From: Micromonospora sp. MP36
GTDB lineage: Bacteria; Actinomycetota; Actinomycetes; Mycobacteriales; Micromonosporaceae
Reading direction: 5' to 3'
Assembly: GCF_008119785.1 (NCBI RefSeq)
Contig: NZ_VSFA01000009.1
Location: forward strand, 84,222-148,221
DNA: 64,000 nucleotides
The notes under the pieces are model-generated. The model saw nothing but the letters and a program-made list of their open reading frames with translations, did not search any database and was not told the DNA's origin. The position numbers and the translations under genes were made by a program. Shown piece by piece: positions 52,324 through 60,690 of the stretch (positions within the stretch are counted from its first letter, which is position 1; the number at the start of each line of letters is the position of its first letter).

Positions 52324-53097
52324 GTGCGCCTCACTGCGCTGCAACGAATCGCCGTCGCGTTCGCGCTGGCCGTGCCCGGGGCGGCGATCGCCACGGTCAT
52401 CGCCGCGCCGCCGGCCCATGCCGCGAGCTGTTACACCTGGAATCGGACCCTCACCCAGGGGAGCTCCGGGGAGGACGTCCGCCAGCTGCAAATCCGGGTG
52501 GCCGGCTGGGCCGCGTACCGGGACATCGTCCGCGTCGACGGCCGGTACGGTCCCGAGACGGCGGCCGCGGTCCGGCGGTTCCAGTCGGCGTACGGCCTAC
52601 GCGTCGACGGCATTGCCGGCCCGCAGACCTTCGCCAAGATCTACGAGTTGCAGGACAACGACTGCACGCCGAAGCACTTCAGCTATGCCGAGCTGGACAA
52701 CGGCTGCGGCACGGGTGGCTGGACCGGCGGCCCGCTCTCGTCCAGCGCCACCCGGACGAACGCCCTGCGTCTGATGTGGAAGCTCGAGGCGCTGCGCCAC
52801 AGCCTCGGCGACCACGCCATCCACGTCAACAGCGGCTTCCGCAGCTTCGCCTGCAACCGGCAGGTCGGCGGCGCGTCGGACAGCCAACACCTCTACGGCA
52901 ACGCGGCCGACCTCACCTCGGGCACCTCGTCGCTGTGCCAGATAGCCAAGGAGGCCCGCAGCCACGGCTTCAGCGGGATCTTCGGCCCCGGCTACCCGGA
53001 CCACAGCAATCAGGTCCACGTGGACGCGCGCCGCGAGAACAACGCTGACAAGAGCGCGAACACGACCGTCTGGTCCGCCTCGCGTTGCGGGATCTGA
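52324..53097 (+). CDS. Secreted zinc D-Ala-D-Ala carboxypeptidase with peptidoglycan-binding domain
   Basis: A 257-residue secreted M15-family cell-wall peptidase of the Streptomyces albus G type. Signal peptide to about APPAHAAS (residue 34). The PG_binding_1 domain is residues about 40-110 (LTQGSSGEDVRQLQIRVAGW, VDGRYGPETAAAVRRFQSAY, GLRVDGIAGPQT). The peptidase domain has NSGFRSFACNRQVGGASDSQ, HLYGNAADL (His and Asp zinc ligands) and NQVHVDAR (second His). It removes terminal D-Ala or cleaves stem peptides. GTG 52324 has GGAGG six bases upstream. Confidence 0.92.
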   Translation: MRLTALQRIAVAFALAVPGAAIATVIAAPPAHAASCYTWNRTLTQGSSGEDVRQLQIRVAGWAAYRDIVRVDGRYGPETAAAVRRFQSAYGLRVDGIAGPQTFAKIYELQDNDCTPKHFSYAELDNGCGTGGWTGGPLSSSATRTNALRLMWKLEALRHSLGDHAIHVNSGFRSFACNRQVGGASDSQHLYGNAADLTSGTSSLCQIAKEARSHGFSGIFGPGYPDHSNQVHVDARRENNADKSANTTVWSASRCGI

Positions 53098-53252
53098 CCC
53101 ACGGCCGAGCCGACGTCGACGGCGGCCCGACGCAGGGATGGGTTCCTGCGGCCGGGCCGCCGTCCCGTCGCCCCGGGCGAGCAGGTTCGGGCGTACCCCC
53201 GAACCGGCCCTCCGGCTCGGCGTGGCTGACGCCACGCCACCACCTGGAGCGG

Positions 53253-53562
53253 TCAGCTCGCCCGGGACCAGCGCGGCCGGTACGAACGGGAGGGCATGTG
53301 CACGAATGGGTTGCCGTGCCGCACCAGCGCGTCGATCTGGCGCTCGTTGAGGCCGTGGGCCGCCAGCACCCGCCGGTGCAGCCGGCAGGGGTACGCGGCC
53401 CCGTCGTTGCAGCACTTCGGTCCGGCGGGCCACTCCTCGGCGGCGTGCACCACCACCGCCCCGGACCGCGAGCCGGACATCCTCCGGGGTCAACTGCGCC
53501 GGCACCGGCACCTCACCCAGGACCTGATCGATGGGATCCGTCGACTGCTCACCAACTCGCAC
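53253..53562 (-). pseudogene. Small Cys-motif protein, paralogue B, one-base frameshift
   Basis: A homologue of 40924-41244 split over two frames. The first frame, from GTG 53562 (AGGAGG six bases upstream), reads VGEQSTDPIDQVLGEVPVPA and PEDVRLAVR to 53461; the second reads AVVVHAAEEWPAGPKCCNDG, AYPCRLHRRVLAAHGLNERQ and ends at 53253. Exactly one base (53460, in a GGGG run) separates the two frames. Paralogue A has the same order without break (FAVRAVVVHA). So this is either a pseudogene by one inserted G or a sequencing error in a G run. Deleting one G would restore a 102-residue protein. Confidence 0.82.
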
Positions 53563-53649
53563 GGCAGGCCTCCTGCAGCTCGGCACCGGTACGGCCGACC
53601 CGTCGTACCACATCCTCGCCCCCTGGTACGGCCCGGAAGCGGCAGCAGG

Positions 53650-55074
53650 TCAACCCCGCCAGGCGCCGAGCAGTTCCTCCGGCGAGACGATCGATACACC
53701 CGCCACAGCTGCCTCGGACCGGGATACCGCCACCAGCGGGACCTGCTCGTCCGCGCCGGGCAACTGGGATCGGTGCATGAGCAACCGGCCCAGGTCATGG
53801 GCGTCGAAGGGCCTGTTCTCCAGCCACTTCACGGACCCGACGAAGGTGATCCGGCGAGCGACCGGCGCCCGGTCCGCGCCGACCAGGTCGATGTCCGGAT
53901 CATTGGTACGGGTCCAGTAGCCGCCGACCACGGCGGTGTCCCCCGGCAGGCCATCGGCAGGAAGACGGCGCAACGACTCCCGCACCACCGGTTCCACCGC
54001 CCGTCCCCGCCAGGACGTCCACGAGGTAGTGATCCGGCGCAGGGTCAGATCACCCCGTCCCCGTTCGATCTCCGGCAGGTGGGGGCCGAGGAACGACAAC
54101 CAGAACCGGAGGTAGGAGTCGGCCACCGTGTAACGCGTCTCCCGGGACGGCCGGGTGGAGAGCGGGGTGGCCACCTCGACGATGCGCTTGGCGACCAGTA
54201 GCCGCAGGGCGCGATTGAGGGAGGCCTGCGGCAGGTCGCCAGCGGCTCGGGCGATGAGGGAGAAGGTCCGTTCGCCGGAGCCGATGGCCCGCAGTACCAG
54301 ATCGGCTTGGGACTGCGGTGGGAACTCGGCTGCCAGCGCCCGTTCGGCGCTGACCAACAGGGCGGAGGTGGGATCCGTGACGGCGTCGGCCAGGTAGTCG
54401 TGCAACGAGGCGTCGGTGGGCCACTCGTCGAGAATCAACGGCAGTCCGCCCGAGACCAGGTAGGCGTCGAACGCGTCGGCCGCGGAGAGGCCCAGCATGT
54501 CCCGCACGTCGGCCGGACTGAGCGGCGGGATCACCATCTCGGTGGCCCGCTGGTGGAAGGGCCGTCCGTAATCGTTGAGCGCCTCCATCATGGCGAGGTC
54601 CGAACCGATGCAGAGGAGCAGCACCGGCAACCGGGACAACTCGCGGTCGAACACCTTCTGCAAGGTGCCCTCGAATCCGGGATCTGTGGCGATCAGATAC
54701 GACAACTCGTCGAGGACAACCACGCTGGGACGATCCGACGGCAGTGCGGCGGCGAGCAGGGTGAGGGCCGCATCCCAGGTCGCCGGGCGCTGGCCGGCGA
54801 AGAGGTGGGCACCGGGCAAGCTGGAGCCGGCTGCGGCCTCCACGAACAGGGCGAGATCGGCGGCGACGGTCGGCTGCGCGGAGGCGGTGAAGAACAGGTA
54901 CGGCAGGTCGGCCCGGTCGACGAACTCCTCCACCAGTCGGGACTTGCCCACCCGACGCCGTCCGCGCATCAGCAGGGCGCGGCCCGGGCGTCCCGCTCGA
55001 CCGCCGCGGCTGACCCTGCCCAGCATGCCTTGAAGAGCTGCCAGTTCCCGGGTCCGTCCCACGAATCCCCGCAT
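53650..55074 (-). CDS. Archaeal-type AAA ATPase with DUF234 nuclease-like domain
   Basis: A 474-residue STAND-like ATPase: FVGRTRELAALQGMLG, Walker A RGRRRVGKSRLVEEF, Walker B VVVLDELSYLIA, sensor LLLCIGSDLAMMEAL, a winged-helix linker (QSQADLVLRAIGSGERTFSL), and a C-terminal DUF234 (PD-(D/E)xK-like) domain with EPVVRESLRRL and DPDIDLVGADR...ITFVGSVKWLEN. In this domain the last catalytic pair is S-x-K in place of E-x-K, so nuclease activity is doubtful. Such ATPases occur in toxin-, defence- or stress-related contexts. ATG 55074; GTATCG repeats stand 12-40 bases upstream (55086-55107). Confidence 0.8.
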   Translation of the reverse strand: MRGFVGRTRELAALQGMLGRVSRGGRAGRPGRALLMRGRRRVGKSRLVEEFVDRADLPYLFFTASAQPTVAADLALFVEAAAGSSLPGAHLFAGQRPATWDAALTLLAAALPSDRPSVVVLDELSYLIATDPGFEGTLQKVFDRELSRLPVLLLCIGSDLAMMEALNDYGRPFHQRATEMVIPPLSPADVRDMLGLSAADAFDAYLVSGGLPLILDEWPTDASLHDYLADAVTDPTSALLVSAERALAAEFPPQSQADLVLRAIGSGERTFSLIARAAGDLPQASLNRALRLLVAKRIVEVATPLSTRPSRETRYTVADSYLRFWLSFLGPHLPEIERGRGDLTLRRITTSWTSWRGRAVEPVVRESLRRLPADGLPGDTAVVGGYWTRTNDPDIDLVGADRAPVARRITFVGSVKWLENRPFDAHDLGRLLMHRSQLPGADEQVPLVAVSRSEAAVAGVSIVSPEELLGAWRG

Positions 55075-55145
55075 ACGCTCACCCACGATACTCTCATCCG
55101 CGATACAACCAAGAATGATAGCAATACTGCCGGCCCGGCTTTCGC

Positions 55146-56036
55146 TCAACAGCGGTCCCGCAGGAAGGCGTACGCGCGGGCGCGCATCTGCGGGGTGAAG
55201 ACGTGGCCCGCGTCGTACATCGCCAGTTCGGCCCGGTCCCCGAGCACGCGCCGGGCGCCGTCGAACACCTCCGCCGCGCCCCGGCTCCACCGGTCGTCCG
55301 ACGTCGCCGAGATGAGCAGCGCGGTACGCCCGAAGCAGGCGATGACGTCTTCCAGGTCGTGCCGCGCGGCGAAGCCGGGCAGCACGAACTCGGCCTGCAC
55401 TCCGGTGTCGTGGCTGAGCGAGTACCGGTAGGGGATGCACCCGCAGTGCGACACCGACGCGGTGATGCGGTGGTCGAACGCGGGTGCCCACAACGCCATC
55501 CGGCCGCCGTAGGAGTGGCCGATGAAGCCCAGCCGGGACGGGTCCACCTCCGGGCGGGACGCCAGATGGTCGAGCGCCACGGACACCTCGTGCAGGCACG
55601 AGGCGAGCAGGGTCCGCCCCTGCACCAGTCGGGTCGACAGTTCGAACCAGGTCACGTTCGACCGGCCGTCGGGGCTCCAGTTCCGCTCCTCGAACCCGAT
55701 GGCGTCCGGGGCGATCGTGACGAATCCACGCTCTGCCAGCTCCCGCGCGTACGCCTGGTCGGGGTTGCCGGCGAGACCGACCACCTCGCTCTTGCCCAGC
55801 GCGAACTGCCCGGCGTGCTGGTGGTGGCAGAAGACCCCCGGCAGCGACCGGTCGGCGCCCTTCGGGACGCACACGTACGCCGACACCCGCTGGTCGGCGG
55901 TGACGGCGTAGCTGACCTTCTCGCGGACATAACTGCCGCAGTCCACCGACTCGAGCACCCGGACGTCGAGCGGAACGCGCTCGGGGCGGGGGCCGAGAAA
56001 GGCCTCGATCGGCTGGTACTCCACCTGCTCGGTCAC
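55146..56036 (-). CDS. Alpha/beta hydrolase (dienelactone hydrolase/acetylesterase-like)
   Basis: A 296-residue serine hydrolase. VSAYVCVPKGADRSLPGVFC and HHQHAGQFALGKSE precede LGFIGHSYGGRMALWAPAF with the nucleophile Ser (GHSYGG); the Asp is in LISATSDDRWSRG and the His in MYDAGHVFTP. Size and layout match the acetyl xylan esterase/dienelactone hydrolase-like Abhydrolase_7 group. GTG 56036 follows the regulator stop by 41 bases on the same strand and may be in one transcript. Substrate unknown. Confidence 0.82.
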   Translation of the reverse strand: MTEQVEYQPIEAFLGPRPERVPLDVRVLESVDCGSYVREKVSYAVTADQRVSAYVCVPKGADRSLPGVFCHHQHAGQFALGKSEVVGLAGNPDQAYARELAERGFVTIAPDAIGFEERNWSPDGRSNVTWFELSTRLVQGRTLLASCLHEVSVALDHLASRPEVDPSRLGFIGHSYGGRMALWAPAFDHRITASVSHCGCIPYRYSLSHDTGVQAEFVLPGFAARHDLEDVIACFGRTALLISATSDDRWSRGAAEVFDGARRVLGDRAELAMYDAGHVFTPQMRARAYAFLRDRC

Positions 56037-56077
56037 GGCGATGATCGTCTCACCGCCGGCGACCGGGCCTGCGCCGG

Positions 56078-56764
56078 TCAGACCAGGCCGGCGTCGTGGA
56101 CGAGCAGGGCCACCTGCACCCGGTTGTTCAGGTCGAGCTTGGTCAGCAGCCGCGACACGTACGCCTTCACCGTCGCCACGCTCATGAACAGCTCCGCCGC
56201 GATCTCGGCGTTGGTGCGGCCCTGCCCGAGCGCGACCGCGACCTCCCGCTCCCGCTCGCTGAGCCCGTCCAGCAGCCGCAGCGCCCGGTCCCGCCGGGGG
56301 TCCGCGCCCGCTCCCGCTGGGGCGGCGGCGGTCACGTGCCGGATGAGCTGGCGGGTCACCGTCGGCGACAGGGTCGCCTCCCCCGCCGCGACCCGGCGGA
56401 TCGCCTGGACGATCTCGGCAGGTGGCGTGTCCTTGAGCAGGAAACCGGCGGCGCCGGCCCGCAGCGCCCGCAGCACCTGGTCGTCGGCGTCGAAGGTGGT
56501 CAGCACCAGCACCTCGGGCGGCCGGGGCAGCGCCCGCAGCGCCTCCGTCGCGGTCAGCCCGTCCACCCGGGGCATCCGGATGTCCATCAGCACCACGTCC
56601 GGCGCGTGCGCCTCGACGGCGGCCGGCACCTCGCCGCCGTCGGTCGCCTCCCCGACGACCCGGACGTCCGGCACCCCGCCGAGGATCATCGACAGGCCGG
56701 CCCGGACCAGCGCGTCGTCGTCGACGATCAGCACCCGCACCGGGGCCGCCTGCGGCCCGCTCAC
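56078..56764 (-). CDS. NarL/FixJ-family response regulator
   Basis: A 228-residue regulator. The receiver domain has VRVLIVDDDALVRAGLSMIL, phospho-acceptor Asp in PDVVLMDIRMPRVDG and LTTFDADDQVLRALRAGAAG with Lys in FLLKDTPPAEI. The C-terminal LuxR-type HTH reads LSEREREVAVALGQGRTNAE and SVATVKAYVSRLLTKLDLNN. GTG 56764 overlaps the kinase stop by four bases (GTGA). The pair diverges from the ABC transporter operon 58150-60556, a common arrangement in which the regulator activates the exporter. Confidence 0.95.
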   Translation of the reverse strand: MSGPQAAPVRVLIVDDDALVRAGLSMILGGVPDVRVVGEATDGGEVPAAVEAHAPDVVLMDIRMPRVDGLTATEALRALPRPPEVLVLTTFDADDQVLRALRAGAAGFLLKDTPPAEIVQAIRRVAAGEATLSPTVTRQLIRHVTAAAPAGAGADPRRDRALRLLDGLSEREREVAVALGQGRTNAEIAAELFMSVATVKAYVSRLLTKLDLNNRVQVALLVHDAGLV

Positions 56765-58017
56765 GACGCCGGCCAGGGCAGCCAGGCGGCGAGCCGGAAG
56801 TCGCCGTCGGCGTCGCGCCCGTGTTCCAGGCGGCCACCGGCGAGGCTGACCCGCTCGGCCACCCCCACCAGCCCGGTCCCGGTGCCGGGGATCGGGTGCG
56901 CCAGGCCGCCCACCGGCCACGGGTTGCGGATCTCCACGGCGAGGCCGTCCACCGGGCCACCGGCCAGCCGGACGGTCACCACCGTCCCCGGGGCGTGCTT
57001 GCGGGCGTTGGTGAGCCCCTCCTGCACGATCCGGTACGCGCTGCGCCCGACCGCCACCGGCACGGCCGCGGGGTCGACGACCTGGTCGACCAGGTTGACC
57101 CGGACGCCGGCTGACCGGGACTCGGCGACCAACGCGGGCAGGTCGCCGAGGGTGGGTTGCGGGCGCTCCGGGACGGCGGTCTCGGCACCGTCGGGTTCGG
57201 CGCGCAGCACACCGATCACCTCGCGCAGGTCCTGCAGCGCGGCGTGCGCGCTGGCGCGGATCACGCCGGCCGCCCGGGCGACCTCCTCCGGTGGCGCGTC
57301 CGGGCGGAACTCCAGGGCGCCGGCGTGCAGGCTGAGCAGGGAGATCCGGTGGGCGAGCACGTCGTGCATCTCCCGGGCGATCCGGGTGCGTTCGAGCTGC
57401 CGGGCCTGATCGACGCGGAGCTGCTGCTCGGCCTCGGCCCGGTCGGCGCGCTCCCGCAACGACAGCACGAGCTGCCGCCGGGCGCGGACGAACATCCCCC
57501 ACGCCAGCACGGTCCCGCTGATCACCACACCCCAGGCCGTGCTCGCCCAGTACGGCATGTCCGGCTCCGGCCGCAGGTAGCCGAAGGCGAAGTTGGTGCA
57601 CAGGCCAGCCGCCGTGACCGCCAGCGCGACCGCCGTGCGCCGGTGCACCACCACGGTGAAGTAGACGATCAGCAGCGGCACCGCCCCGGCGAGCGAGAAC
57701 GTGGTCAGCGGCAGGGTGGCCACCGCCAGTCCGAGCGGCCAGCGCCGGCGAGACCACAGCAGCCCGCAGCAGAGCAGCCCGACCAGCGCGTCCGCCGCGA
57801 TCATCCAGTCGTACGGCAGCGGCACGGCCATCTCCGGATGCGGCTCGGTGGCGTCCGCCGTGACGAGCAGGACCCAGCCGAGGGAAAGCAGGAAGCAGAG
57901 GCTGTCGACTATCCAGTCGCGGGTGGTGCGCCGGGGGTGGGCCCGGACCCGGTCGGCCGGCACGGCCAGCGCCCCGGGCAGCAGCCAGGGATGGTCCGGG
58001 ACGACGGCGCTGGTCAC
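56761..58017 (-). CDS. DesK-type sensor histidine kinase
   Basis: A 418-residue kinase of the HPK7 (DesK/NarX) class. About four to six transmembrane helices fill residues 35-185, then a coiled coil (LRERADRAEAEQQLRVDQAR) and HisKA_3 with the phospho-acceptor His in ERTRIAREMHDVLAHRISLL. The ATPase domain has QEGLTNARKHAP (N box) and PGTGTGLVGVAERVSLAGGR (G2). Starts with GTG at 58017. It is the first gene of the kinase-regulator unit and separated from the divergent ABC gene by 132 bases, in which no binding site is convincing. Confidence 0.93.
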   Translation of the reverse strand: MTSAVVPDHPWLLPGALAVPADRVRAHPRRTTRDWIVDSLCFLLSLGWVLLVTADATEPHPEMAVPLPYDWMIAADALVGLLCCGLLWSRRRWPLGLAVATLPLTTFSLAGAVPLLIVYFTVVVHRRTAVALAVTAAGLCTNFAFGYLRPEPDMPYWASTAWGVVISGTVLAWGMFVRARRQLVLSLRERADRAEAEQQLRVDQARQLERTRIAREMHDVLAHRISLLSLHAGALEFRPDAPPEEVARAAGVIRASAHAALQDLREVIGVLRAEPDGAETAVPERPQPTLGDLPALVAESRSAGVRVNLVDQVVDPAAVPVAVGRSAYRIVQEGLTNARKHAPGTVVTVRLAGGPVDGLAVEIRNPWPVGGLAHPIPGTGTGLVGVAERVSLAGGRLEHGRDADGDFRLAAWLPWPAS

Positions 58018-58149
58018 GCGCCCATGCTAGGCAGGCACCCGCGCCCCGAACCAGCTACCAAAGTCGACACCCTGGCACCACCAACGTCGGTGCGGTCGCC
58101 GACCGCCGGCCGCTGCGCGTGCCCGGGCGGCGCGGGCAGCCTGGTCGGC

Positions 58150-59046
58150 ATGATCGAGGTCGCACACCTGACCAAGCGGTACGGCCCTCACCAGGCCGTC
58201 GACGATGTCTCGTTCCGCTGCGAGCCGGGCACGGTGACCGGCTTCCTCGGCCCGAACGGCGCGGGCAAGTCCACCACCATGCGGATGATCTGTGGCCTGA
58301 CCCCGCCGACGTCGGGCAGCGCCACCGTCGCAGGGCTGCCCTACCGGCAGTTGGGCAACCCCGGCCGGGAGGTCGGTGTGCTGCTCGACGCGTCCGCGCA
58401 GCACGTCGGGCGCACCGGCCGGGAGGCGCTGACCGTGGCCGCGAGCACGATGGGCGTGGACCGGCGGGAGGTCGCCGCGAAGCTGGACCTGGTCGGGTTG
58501 AGCACGACCGCGGCGAAGCGCCGGGTCCGGGCGTACTCCCTCGGGATGCGGCAGCGGCTCGGCCTGGCGCTGGCCCTGCTGGGCGACCCTCGTGTGCTGA
58601 TCCTCGACGAGCCGGCCAACGGCCTCGACCCGGAGGGCATCGTCTGGATGCGCGGGCTGCTCCGCGACTTCGCCGACCGGGGCGGCACCGTGCTGCTCTC
58701 CTCGCACCTGCTCCGCGAGGTGGAGGCGGTCGCCGACCGGCTGGTCGTGATCGGCAGCGGCCGGGTGGTGGCCCAGGGCGGCAAGGACGAACTGCTCGCC
58801 GGCGCCGGCACCCTGGTCCGGGCCCGCGACCGCGGTGCCTTGCGCGTCGCGTTGGACCGGGCCGGGCTCGACGCCGCCCAGGTCACCGAGGGCCTGCTGG
58901 TCCGGGCCGAAGCCGAGGCGGTCGGGCAGGCCGCCGCCGACGCGGGCGTCGCGCTGACCGAGTTGCGGCCGGCCAGCAGCTCCGGTCTGGAACAACTCTT
59001 CCTCTCCCTCACCTCCGACGCGTCGACCAGGGAGGACCTCCGATGA
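58150..59046 (+). CDS. ABC transporter ATP-binding protein
   Basis: A 298-residue ATPase of the drug/antibiotic exporter (CcmA) group: Walker A FLGPNGAGKSTTMRM, Q-loop region VGVLLDASAQHVGRTGREAL, signature YSLGMRQRLGLALALLGDPR, Walker B VLILDEPANGLDPEG and H-loop TVLLSSHLLREVEAVADRL. The stop overlaps the permease ATG by four bases (ATGA). It likely powers export of a lipid or peptide antibiotic under control of the adjacent kinase-regulator pair. Confidence 0.95.
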   Translation: MIEVAHLTKRYGPHQAVDDVSFRCEPGTVTGFLGPNGAGKSTTMRMICGLTPPTSGSATVAGLPYRQLGNPGREVGVLLDASAQHVGRTGREALTVAASTMGVDRREVAAKLDLVGLSTTAAKRRVRAYSLGMRQRLGLALALLGDPRVLILDEPANGLDPEGIVWMRGLLRDFADRGGTVLLSSHLLREVEAVADRLVVIGSGRVVAQGGKDELLAGAGTLVRARDRGALRVALDRAGLDAAQVTEGLLVRAEAEAVGQAAADAGVALTELRPASSSGLEQLFLSLTSDASTREDLR

Positions 59047-59834
59047 CCACCACCACACCGGCACCCGCCCCGGCCACCGTCGCGCGCCGGGCCGAGCGGC
59101 GCCGGCCGTCCCTGGTCCGGCTGACCGGAGTGGAACTGCGCAAGCTCACCGACACCCGGGCCGGTTACTGGCTGCTGATCACCATCGGTCTGCTCGCCGC
59201 CGGCATCGTCGCCGTGCAACTCTTCGTCCTCGACCACGAGCAGCAGAACTTCGCCGACTTCTTCGTCCCGTCGCTGCTGCCGGTCGGGCTGCTGCTGCCG
59301 GTGTTGGGCATCCTGTCGATCACCGCCGAGTGGTCGCAGCGGACCGCGCTGACCACGTTCACCCTGGTGCCGAGGCGGGAGCGGGTGGTCTGCGCGAAAC
59401 TCGCCGCGATGGTGCTGGCCGCGCTGGCGTCGGTGCTGGTCAGCCTCGCCGTGGCGGCCGTCGCCACGCTGCTGGCGCGGGCCACTGGTGGCGCGGGCGC
59501 CTGGTCGTTCGAGGAGTCCATGCTGCTGCACGCGGCCGTGCTGCAGGTCGCCAGCGTGCTGATGGGTGCGGCGTTCGGGCTGCTGTTGCTCAACACGCCG
59601 CTGGCGATCGTCACGTACCTGCTGCTGCCCACCCTCTGGTCGGTCCTCGGCGGGATGATCTCGGCGTTGCGCGGGCCGGCCCGCTGGTTGGACACCGGGG
59701 TGACGATGGAGCCGCTGTTCGGGCCGGACGTGACCGCTGGGCAGTGGGGGCGGCTGGCGGTGTCGCTGCTGGTCTGGCTGGTCCTGCCGCTGGCCGCCGG
59801 GCTGGTCCGGACGCTGCGGCGGGAGGTGTCCTGA
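59043..59834 (+). CDS. ABC-2 type permease
   Basis: A 263-residue membrane protein with six transmembrane helices. It opens with LVRLTGVELRKLTDTRAGYW, the cytosolic amphipathic entry motif of ABC-2 transport proteins, then helices around LLITIGLLAAGIVAVQLFV, LLPVGLLLPVLGILSITAEW and SQRTALTTFTLVPRRERVV, which is the conserved loop between helix 2 and 3. It pairs with the preceding ATPase, whose stop overlaps its start. Confidence 0.92.
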   Translation: MTTTTPAPAPATVARRAERRRPSLVRLTGVELRKLTDTRAGYWLLITIGLLAAGIVAVQLFVLDHEQQNFADFFVPSLLPVGLLLPVLGILSITAEWSQRTALTTFTLVPRRERVVCAKLAAMVLAALASVLVSLAVAAVATLLARATGGAGAWSFEESMLLHAAVLQVASVLMGAAFGLLLLNTPLAIVTYLLLPTLWSVLGGMISALRGPARWLDTGVTMEPLFGPDVTAGQWGRLAVSLLVWLVLPLAAGLVRTLRREVS

Positions 59835-59836
59835 CC

Positions 59837-60556
59837 GTGACCACCCCGGGTTACGGCGACACCACGGTGGTCAGCGGCGGCGCCGGGGAGCTGGTGCTGA
59901 TGTGGGCCGGATTCCCGCTGCTCGGGGCCGGGCTGGGCGCGGCGCTCACGGCCGCGTCCGGCTGGCTGGCCAGCCTGCCCTGGTTCCCGTTCCAGGGCTG
60001 GTTCGCCCTGCTGGCCCGACTGCCCGACGAGCGCGCGTACCCGGGCGGGGCGGCGGTGCTGGCGCTGGTCGGGCTGGTCATCGCGTACCTCGGCACTCGG
60101 GAGCGGCTGACCGTGACGGTGGGCCGGACCGGGGTGCGGCTGCACCGCGACGGCCACGGCCGGGACGTCGCCCGGGCTCAGGTCGCGGGGGTCTTCCTGG
60201 ACGGGCAGGCGCTGGTGCTGCTCGACACCGACGGCGGGGAACTGGCCCGGGAGAAGTCCGACCTGGACCAGGGGAAGCTGCGCGCCGCGTTCGCCGGGCA
60301 GGGCTGGCCGTGGCTCGACCAGGACCCGCACCGGGCGGCGTACCGGCGCTGGGTGGCGGGGCTGCCGGGGCTGCCGGCCGGGGCGGACGCGCTGCTGCGG
60401 GCCCGGCAGCGGGCGGTCGAGGCGGACCGTGGCGGCGAGGCGCGGGAGCTGCGCGGAGAGCTGGCCCGGCTCGGGGTGGTGGTCCGCGACGCCGGGAAGC
60501 GGCAGTACTGGCGGCTGGTCCCGGGCCAACCCGACCGGGACGGCGACCGCCGGTAG
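59837..60556 (+). CDS. YqeB-like membrane protein
   Basis: A 239-residue protein with two N-terminal hydrophobic helices (LVLMWAGFPLLGAGLGAALT and VLALVGLVIAYLG) and a C-terminal soluble domain (RLTVTVGRTGVRLHRDGHGR, VAGVFLDGQALVLLDTDGGE and WPWLDQDPHRAAYRRWVAGL) resembling the YqeB family with a PH-like domain. Function unknown. It begins two bases after the permease stop, hence the same operon, and may be an accessory or immunity component of the exporter. Confidence 0.7.
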   Translation: MTTPGYGDTTVVSGGAGELVLMWAGFPLLGAGLGAALTAASGWLASLPWFPFQGWFALLARLPDERAYPGGAAVLALVGLVIAYLGTRERLTVTVGRTGVRLHRDGHGRDVARAQVAGVFLDGQALVLLDTDGGELAREKSDLDQGKLRAAFAGQGWPWLDQDPHRAAYRRWVAGLPGLPAGADALLRARQRAVEADRGGEARELRGELARLGVVVRDAGKRQYWRLVPGQPDRDGDRR

Positions 60557-60646
60557 CGCGGGCCGGTGGGCACATCCAGTCGCCCCCTGGGCCCAGTGAC
60601 CGCCCGGCGCCGCGGCCGGCCGGTGAGCGCCGTCGCAGGACGGCGA

Positions 60647-60677
60647 CGGGCCCGCGCCGACGTGCGGCGCGGGCCCG
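60647..60677. terminator. Bidirectional terminator hairpin
   Basis: A perfect 13-bp stem CGGGCCCGCGCCG (60647-60659) with CGGCGCGGGCCCG (60665-60677), loop ACGTG. It is between the convergent YqeB-like gene and the protease gene. Confidence 0.85.
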
Positions 60678-60690
60678 AAGGGGTACGGAA

